DNA from: a virus
Strand: one strand, 5' to 3'
DNA length: 64,000 nt
IMG/VR virus record: IMGVR_UViG_3300021963_000054
Span: 1-64,000 of that record
Of the stretch, positions 58,460-64,000 are shown in pieces. Position 1 is the first letter of the stretch. The number at the start of each line of letters is the position of its first letter. The notes beneath the pieces are model-generated. The model was not told where the DNA came from, made no database searches, and was given only the letters and a program-made list of their open reading frames with translations. The translations under genes and the position numbers were made by a program.

Positions 58460-59985
58460 CAACAACTATTAATGCAGATACCACAAACGGCGTTAAGATA
58501 ACATCTGATACATCAGGCGTTTTAGGTCTACAAACTAATGGTAATACAGCCGTTACAATTAATGGAAGTCAAAATGTGGGGATTGGGACTACAACACCAG
58601 ATATTTTTAGCCGTGGTTATGGAAGAACTGTTGGAATCAATGATTCTGGTTCAAGTGGTGCGGTTTTACAAATAAATTCTGCATCTTCATATTCTGCTTT
58701 AGAATTAGGTAGAGGCGGTGTAAGAAAAGCATTTTTTACAGCACAATCAACTGTTACGGAATTAGGAAACTTAGAGGCTGTTCCGTTAGCTTTTTATACT
58801 AACAGCGCAGAGCGTGCCCGTATCGACTCCAGCGGTAACTTGGGTATTGGGACTACAAGTCCAGATGCAAAACTAGATGTAACTTCTATAGGTACTGCAT
58901 CAGCGTACACAGTCACGGCAGTTATTCAAGACGCACAATATCCTGCAAGTGGCAACTCAACACTTGAATTTAATGGGTTTATTGGTGGTAATGGTTATCG
59001 TTCTGGCATTGGCTCTATTGGTGGTCAACAACTTGCTTTTTACACTCCAAGCACTTTTGGTGTTGCTCCAACAGAGCGTGCCCGTATCGACTCCAGCGGT
59101 AACTTGCTGGTGGGGACTACGACAGCAAGTGCAAACTTTTATGTTTATAACGCTCCTGTTTCGTATGCAGGATTAAATACAACGGCAATTTTTAGTTCGT
59201 CAGCATCGCAATCAACAGGTACAGGTGGTTTGATAGCTTTTGAGGGCAAATACACCTCTGGCGGTTCTCTTGCTAATTTTGCGGCTATTGGCGGGTTAAA
59301 AGAAAATTCAACCGATAGTAACTATTCTGGTTACCTTGGTTTCTATACTCGCTTAAATGGTTCTTTACCGGCAGAGCGCATGCGGCTGGACTCCAGCGGT
59401 AAATTGCTTTTGGGTGTTACATCTGGAACAGGATTGTCTGTTGGTGATTTTGCCATGGCGAATGGTAAGGCTATTCGTTTTAGAAATGCCGCTGACAGCG
59501 CATATATAAGTGCGTTTGAGTTTAATACATCAAATGGTTTAGACATAGGAAAAAACGGTTCTTTGGCCACTATTACTTTTGGTATTAGTGGTATTGGTGA
59601 GGTGAGCCGATTTGACACCAGCGGTCAATTGCTGGTAGGGACTACAACATCTGCGGGTGCTGTATCCAATACCAAAAGAATAGTTGGTGGGTCATTTAGT
59701 TCGTTTAATGGTGTATTAACTTCAGTAAGCAGTGGTGTCGCATACACGATGTTTACCATGACTGCTGACTTTACATCTTATTTGGTTACAGTTTCTGCTT
59801 TAGTTTCTACTGCGGCTTATTCAGAAACTGCAATAGTCCATTTAAACAATACCTCCGTAAATGTAATAGTAATTGCCGGGGGGTCTGCTATTACAATCCA
59901 AAATACAGGTATGGCTGTACAAGTTTACCAAAGTTCAGGTGCAACAGTATCAGAGTTAATATGGTCTGCAATACGAATAACTTAA
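58456..59985 (+). CDS. Tail fibre with RIDSSGNLGIG repeats
   Basis: 509 codons. TTTINADTTNGVKITSDTSG is followed by at least five shaft units of the type ARIDSSGNLGIGTTSPDAKL, with LLVGTT variants, encoded by conserved DNA repeats. The C-terminal ~90 residues (VAYTMFTMTADFTSYLVTVS ... VSELIWSAIRIT) form a non-repetitive head. Followed by a fragment of a helper gene instead of an intact one. Confidence 0.78.
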   Translation: MTTTINADTTNGVKITSDTSGVLGLQTNGNTAVTINGSQNVGIGTTTPDIFSRGYGRTVGINDSGSSGAVLQINSASSYSALELGRGGVRKAFFTAQSTVTELGNLEAVPLAFYTNSAERARIDSSGNLGIGTTSPDAKLDVTSIGTASAYTVTAVIQDAQYPASGNSTLEFNGFIGGNGYRSGIGSIGGQQLAFYTPSTFGVAPTERARIDSSGNLLVGTTTASANFYVYNAPVSYAGLNTTAIFSSSASQSTGTGGLIAFEGKYTSGGSLANFAAIGGLKENSTDSNYSGYLGFYTRLNGSLPAERMRLDSSGKLLLGVTSGTGLSVGDFAMANGKAIRFRNAADSAYISAFEFNTSNGLDIGKNGSLATITFGISGIGEVSRFDTSGQLLVGTTTSAGAVSNTKRIVGGSFSSFNGVLTSVSSGVAYTMFTMTADFTSYLVTVSALVSTAAYSETAIVHLNNTSVNVIVIAGGSAITIQNTGMAVQVYQSSGATVSELIWSAIRIT

Positions 59986-59988
59986 TTT

Positions 59989-60051
59989 ATGCAACAACAA
60001 GTCCTCATCACCCAATTGCAAGCCGATGTAGCGGCGCTTAAAGGAGCATAA
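59989..60051 (+). pseudogene. C-terminal fragment of the 55705 helper gene
   Basis: MQQQVLITQLQADVAALKGA and TAA, 20 codons. It matches the last 20 codons of the gene at 55705-55977 at 57 of 60 bases, plus the following ACAATG junction. The N-terminal ~70 codons are missing. It could still be translated as a small zipper, but is best read as a recombination remnant. Confidence 0.7.
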
Positions 60052-60054
60052 ACA

Positions 60055-61917
60055 ATGGCAATCACGCTAGACGGTACTACAGGAATAACTACGCCAGGAT
60101 TGTCCTTGGCTATTGAGAATTTTTCCACAACGGGCAACACTACGCTTGGTGATGCAAGTACCGATACTCTTAATGTGGGTAATGGCGGTTTGGTAAAAGA
60201 TGCAAACGGCAATGTAGGTATTGGGACTACTTCTCCAGTACTAAGACTGCATGTATCTGAATCAAACGGTTCTGGAGCTATGCAACTTGGATCTAACACT
60301 GCCAGTCAATATCAATACATTAATTTTGGTGGTGCAAGTGGCGGACAAAACGCCTGGCAGATAGGTAAAGCAGATGCTAGTGGTTCAATTGTTCCATCTC
60401 AGGGATTTTATCTATATGACTTTAAAAATTCTGTAACTAGAATGGTTGTTGACACATCGGGTAATGTAGGTATTGGGACAACCTCAGCCTCCGCATCTTA
60501 TGGCAGACTTACTGTTGCAGGAACAGGAATTTCAATTACACCGGATACAAGTGCCAAACTGCAAATAGGTAGGTATAGTGCAGGTGCCCCTTTCAGTTAT
60601 ATTAAGATGGGGTCAACATCGTCAGGTTTAAAAATTACTGACCCTGCTGATTCAGTAGATTTGATAACCCTCACTGCTAACGGTGACTTCGGTATAGGGA
60701 CCAGTGCGCCGACGGGTAAATTAACGGTTGATCCGGGTTCTACCTCTGGCACACGAATTGACGGATTACATCTACCTAAAAACCTTACTGCACAAGCAAA
60801 TTATTTGGCTTGGCAACAGGGTGTGAATGGATGGCGGGTGGGTATTGTATATAACGATAACACTTACCCCCTGGCTTTTTACTACGGAGCATCAACTCCT
60901 ACAGCATCATCCCCAGGCACCGAATTAATGAGAATAGATTCCGACGGTAACTTAGGGGTGGGTGTTACACCTAATGGAGTATCACTAGGCGGCAGCTACA
61001 AATTGCTTTCACTTGGAAAGTCCGGGGGATCCGGGATTTTTATGGGGCAGACGGATCTAACTACTGCTGGTTCATATTCCGCTCAATTTTTAGGTAAGAC
61101 AATCGGAGCTTCTGGGTATCAAATACACGGAGGGATGGTGATTGGAGCAGAGGGATCATCTAGCACTAATGCTACTGGACTAGTAACATTCTATACAGCA
61201 ACTGGTGGAACCATTTTAGAACGTATGCGAATAGATTCAGGTGGTTTTGTTGGTATAGGCACTACTGCATCTTACAGCTCGGTATGGGGCGCTGATTCAT
61301 GGCAACTAAACATAGGCGGGTCAAGATCCTATAGTTCTCTTATTCTTGGTAATACTAGTCGTTTCTATTCAATGGGTGCTGGTGCTGGTTATCATTATAT
61401 GTCTTATGACCATACAGCGGCAGCACACAACATAATAGTAAATACTACCGGAGTAGTTGCCTTAAGAGGAGGCGCCTACTCCACAGCCACGGGTGTAGGC
61501 ATCGCTTTTCCTCCAACTCAAGTCGCATCAACTGACGCAAATACACTGGATGATTATGAAGAGGGGACTTGGACACCAGCCATTTCTGGTTTTACGTTAA
61601 CTGTACCCCGCGCCAACTATACAAAAATTGGTAGATTAGTTACCGTATCTGCCACATTAACCACATCAAGTGGTAGTGGTTCAGGCTCTGTGGCTATTAC
61701 TAATCTTCCTTTTCCAGGAGCTATTGGGGAATTCACCGGTGCTGTAATGTTAAATAACATAGCATATACCGGTGATCCAGTTTTATACTGTTACCCCCCA
61801 AATTCATTTTTCGAAATTTATTTAAGCACTAGCAATAGTTCGTGGGTGACTTTACAAAAAAATGTTTTGGGGTCGTCCAGCTCCATTATTTTTAGTATTA
61901 CCTACACCACACCTTAA
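60055..61917 (+). CDS. Tail fibre with GIGTTSP repeats
   Basis: 620 codons, with GGAG upstream. MAITLDGTTGITTPGLSLAI is a common N-terminus of podo- and myophage fibres. Shaft units DANGNVGIGTTSPVLRLHVS, DTSGNVGIGTTSASASYGRL and similar follow. DDYEEGTWTPAISGFTLTVP (~500-520) begins a widespread C-terminal fibre domain (ANYTKIGRLVTVSATLTTSS). Likely trimeric and receptor-facing. Confidence 0.8.
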   Translation: MAITLDGTTGITTPGLSLAIENFSTTGNTTLGDASTDTLNVGNGGLVKDANGNVGIGTTSPVLRLHVSESNGSGAMQLGSNTASQYQYINFGGASGGQNAWQIGKADASGSIVPSQGFYLYDFKNSVTRMVVDTSGNVGIGTTSASASYGRLTVAGTGISITPDTSAKLQIGRYSAGAPFSYIKMGSTSSGLKITDPADSVDLITLTANGDFGIGTSAPTGKLTVDPGSTSGTRIDGLHLPKNLTAQANYLAWQQGVNGWRVGIVYNDNTYPLAFYYGASTPTASSPGTELMRIDSDGNLGVGVTPNGVSLGGSYKLLSLGKSGGSGIFMGQTDLTTAGSYSAQFLGKTIGASGYQIHGGMVIGAEGSSSTNATGLVTFYTATGGTILERMRIDSGGFVGIGTTASYSSVWGADSWQLNIGGSRSYSSLILGNTSRFYSMGAGAGYHYMSYDHTAAAHNIIVNTTGVVALRGGAYSTATGVGIAFPPTQVASTDANTLDDYEEGTWTPAISGFTLTVPRANYTKIGRLVTVSATLTTSSGSGSGSVAITNLPFPGAIGEFTGAVMLNNIAYTGDPVLYCYPPNSFFEIYLSTSNSSWVTLQKNVLGSSSSIIFSITYTTP

Positions 61918-61982
61918 CCACAAAATTTATTAGCCTGAATGGATTATTAGCCGGGCACTAACCCAACTTTAAGGAAATTAAA
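61918..61982. other. Intergenic gap with ribosome site
   Basis: 65 bases with no convincing promoter or terminator; TAAGGAAATTAAA at its end provides the ribosome site for 61983. Confidence 0.6.
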
Positions 61983-62252
61983 ATGTCATTAACAAAAGCG
62001 ACCTCAATAGACCAAATCACCGTCACTGAGAACGGCATCGTTCTCTATCGTGAAGCCACCCGCATCATGGAAGATGGCACTGAACTAAGCAAGACCTATC
62101 ATCGTTCAAGCCTCACGCCGGGGCAAGACTTGACGGGTATCCCTGCCAATGTCGTTGCAATCTGCAATGCGGCCTGGACTGCTGAAGTCATTGCGGCTTA
62201 TCAAGCGCAAGTGGCTGAACAAGCGGCACAATTTCAAGGAGCGCCAGCATGA
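61983..62252 (+). CDS. Small fibre-region protein
   Basis: 89 codons. SIDQITVTENGIVLYREATR with IMEDGTELSKTYHRSSLTPG, then PANVVAICNAAWTAEVIAAY, is a small protein known from fibre regions of several aquatic phages; N-terminal beta hairpins and an Ala/Gln-rich helix. Function unknown, perhaps structural. Overlaps the next gene by ATGA. Confidence 0.72.
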   Translation: MSLTKATSIDQITVTENGIVLYREATRIMEDGTELSKTYHRSSLTPGQDLTGIPANVVAICNAAWTAEVIAAYQAQVAEQAAQFQGAPA

Positions 62253-62581
62253 GAACCATAGTCTGGAATGTGTCGGCAATGAACTGTTATCCCCAAGCAG
62301 AGGGACAAACAAATGTCGTATTCACCGTTCACTGGCAATGCAACGGCACTCAAGAGCAAGATGGCAAGACATACAACGGATCTGTCTACGCAAGTTGTGG
62401 TGTGACTTACGCCGCTGGATCAACATACATACCATATGCTAACTTAACAAAAGAAGATGTTCTTGGTTGGATTTGGGCATCTGGCGTGGACAAGGACGCT
62501 ACAGAAGCGGCCGTACAACAACAGATTGACACAGCAATTAATCCACCTTCGATTACTCCAACCTTGCCTTGGGAAAATTAA
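62249..62581 (+). CDS. DUF7936-like small protein
   Basis: 110 codons. MRTIVWNVSAMNCYPQAEGQ, then VVFTVHWQCNGTQEQDGKTY, YASCGVTYAAG and YANLTKEDVLGWIWASGVDK match small proteins next to fibres that I recall as DUF7936 (VHW...DG.Y......G......T....LT.E.V..W). It ends TPTLPWEN. An N-terminal fragment of a related gene lies at 55981. Confidence 0.75.
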   Translation: MRTIVWNVSAMNCYPQAEGQTNVVFTVHWQCNGTQEQDGKTYNGSVYASCGVTYAAGSTYIPYANLTKEDVLGWIWASGVDKDATEAAVQQQIDTAINPPSITPTLPWEN

Positions 62582-62596
62582 AATCCTATTTTTTAA

Positions 62597-62726
62597 CAAG
62601 ACTATATAAAATATGGCATCTAATCAAGACTTTATTGTAAAAAACGGTTTAACAATCGGCAGCTCACAAGTAATTGCCGCTAACGGTCGTTGGGTTGGTG
62701 TCAGCACAGGATTAATTGGTCCTCAA
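62597..62726 (+). repeat. Duplicated junction and N-terminal module, copy 2
   Basis: Partner of 56010-56139. Identity is complete over the intergenic junction and start codon, then falls to mostly silent differences. Confidence 0.85.
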
Positions 62727-64000
62727 GGCGCACAGGGAGCCCAAGGTTCTCAAGGCGCAACAGGACCGACCGGACCTCAGGGAGCACAGGGAGCAACAGG
62801 TGGAACTGGTCCCACTGGTCCTCAAGGCGCTCAAGGTGCAACTGGAGGAACTGGACCAACTGGACCTCAAGGTGCTCAAGGAGCACAAGGTCCCGCTGGA
62901 CCAACTGGACCACAAGGCGCACAGGGAACACAAGGCGCACAAGGAAGTGCTGGACCTCCTGGTCCTACTGGTGCACAGGGACCAACTGGCGCACAGGGAC
63001 CAACTGGTGCTCAAGGTCCGACAGGTGCTACAGGACCAACAGGTCCAAGCAGCTGGTCAGCAATACCTGCTGGTACTAGAACCAACTATGATTTAAAATT
63101 TCAACCCAACAATGCTGACTATGCAGGATTTCAGTTTTTAAACGATGCTGGCTCGGGAGCTGGGTATCTGTTAGTTCGGTCTACTTCATCCGATAGCTTT
63201 CCACCCTATACAGCGGGCGGAATAACGCTTGTTTCAGACGTTGGCGGGTTAAACTTTTTTGCGAGAAGTGGAACCCAACTTGTAAGGATGGGGACGGGAA
63301 GCACCGAAACCTTTAGGCTCGAATCAAATTATTCACTGTCTATCAACAGCTCCCGTGCACCAATCTTCTACGACTACAACAACACTGGGTATTACACTGA
63401 CCCAGCCAGCACGTCAAATATGTATAATATAACTGTTCGTTCTGGCAGTCCATACGCAGCCGTTACAGATTTAGGATATGTATCTCCTATACAAGTCAGC
63501 GAAACAGGAACAGGAACAAACTCAGACCGATATGTTCCGATGATTTCAGGAACATCAACATCTTCTTCAGGTTATAGACAACATACTGTTTTTGGTTCTT
63601 TAAGAGGTTCTGTTTGGGGTTCCGCTTTTATTGCAGTTGGTGGTAACGACTCTTATCCGACTGTAGCATACACTTTTCACTATACTGGATATGGAACTGC
63701 TCCAGATTCTTGGAGAGCACCAATCTTCTACGACTCCAACAACACCGGGTATTACACTGACCCAGCCAGCACATCAGTTTTGAATGGACTAACAGTTGGT
63801 GGTGGAACTATTGCAACAACATCAGGCTCTCCTTCATACTATATGGCTAGAGCATGGGTAAATTTTGACGGTGCGGGAAGCATCCGGGCGCAAGTTAACG
63901 TGTCATCAATTTCTAAAAGTACTACAGGTACGTACCAAATAAATTTTGCAACTGCAATGCCAGATGCAAACTACGTAATGTCATATTCAAATAGCTATTT
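62613..64000 (+). CDS. Collagen-like fibre protein, 3' end outside window
   Basis: Open from ATG 62613 to the window edge (462 codons). The same MASNQDFI attachment module as the 56026 gene is followed by a long Gly-X-Y run (~38-147; [20 protein letters not shown] and so on), which ends at [17 protein letters not shown] distal region contains two copies of [20 protein letters not shown] (about nucleotides 63353 and 63713), a spacer motif common in fibre shafts before S74-type ends. Receptor-binding fibre likely; C-terminal domain not visible. Confidence 0.83.
   Translation, partial: MASNQDFIVKNGLTIGSSQVIAANGRWVGVSTGLIGPQGAQGAQGSQGATGPTGPQGAQGATGGTGPTGPQGAQGATGGTGPTGPQGAQGAQGPAGPTGPQGAQGTQGAQGSAGPPGPTGAQGPTGAQGPTGAQGPTGATGPTGPSSWSAIPAGTRTNYDLKFQPNNADYAGFQFLNDAGSGAGYLLVRSTSSDSFPPYTAGGITLVSDVGGLNFFARSGTQLVRMGTGSTETFRLESNYSLSINSSRAPIFYDYNNTGYYTDPASTSNMYNITVRSGSPYAAVTDLGYVSPIQVSETGTGTNSDRYVPMISGTSTSSSGYRQHTVFGSLRGSVWGSAFIAVGGNDSYPTVAYTFHYTGYGTAPDSWRAPIFYDSNNTGYYTDPASTSVLNGLTVGGGTIATTSGSPSYYMARAWVNFDGAGSIRAQVNVSSISKSTTGTYQINFATAMPDANYVMSYSNSY

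Noticed and set aside
1-64000. tRNA genes, insertion sequences, integrase or attachment sites
   Set aside because: Nothing recognisable was found by eye on either strand; tRNAs in particular would need a dedicated covariance search to exclude.

Overview
The window is part of the genome of a T4-like contractile-tailed phage (myovirus). It carries recognisable T4 homologues for replication and late transcription (RNase H, gp59, gp32, DsbA, gp33) and a nearly complete tail and baseplate set (gp4, gp26/gp51, gp54, gp48, gp53, gp27, gp5, gp25, gp6, gp8). Gene content and order resemble the marine/freshwater T4-like phages of cyanobacteria and pelagic proteobacteria more than enterobacterial T4. 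The DNA is AT-rich. Early genes are read from sigma-70-type promoters. The host is inferred to be Gram-negative and probably betaproteobacterial: the phage encodes a circularly permuted two-piece tmRNA whose tag (ANDESFALAA) is of the betaproteobacterial type, and an outer-membrane beta-barrel protein. No host is directly shown.

Layout. 1-298: 5' part of a leftward gene. 300-18422: rightward early/middle region of many small phage-conserved genes, separated by at least seven promoters. It includes RNase H; a glycosyltransferase, GalE-like epimerase and ClpP-like protease with overlapping ends; a SWIM-finger protein; PhoH; a PD-(D/E)XK nuclease; the split tmRNA with a 52-codon ORF between its two pieces; an outer-membrane protein; a SleB-like wall hydrolase; an AAA+ ATPase; and the block dsbA-gp33-gp59-HAD phosphatase-gp32, closed by a terminator. 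18473-23363: leftward tail genes (gp4, a gp4-neighbour protein, gp54, gp26 with a probable -1 frameshift into gp51, tape-measure-like protein). 23363-42392: rightward baseplate operon (gp48, gp53, gp27, gp5 hub, separate spike, gp25, gp6, gp7-position protein, gp8, a 2052-residue DUF4815-type protein). 42395-64000: a large array of fibre and collagen-like genes with small helper genes between them, full of repeats and recombination scars; the last gene runs off the window.

How the parts work together. The early region takes over the cell and replicates DNA: gp32 coats single strands, gp59 loads helicase, RNase H removes primers. gp33 and DsbA support late transcription, probably from TATAAATA-like promoters seen upstream of several structural genes. 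The tail region builds tube, hub, spike and wedges, and the right third supplies host-range determinants that appear to diversify by cassette duplication. The most unusual element is the phage-borne permuted tmRNA (12592-12995), followed by the gp26/gp51 frameshift, the gp32 leader hairpin and the reshuffled fibre cassettes.
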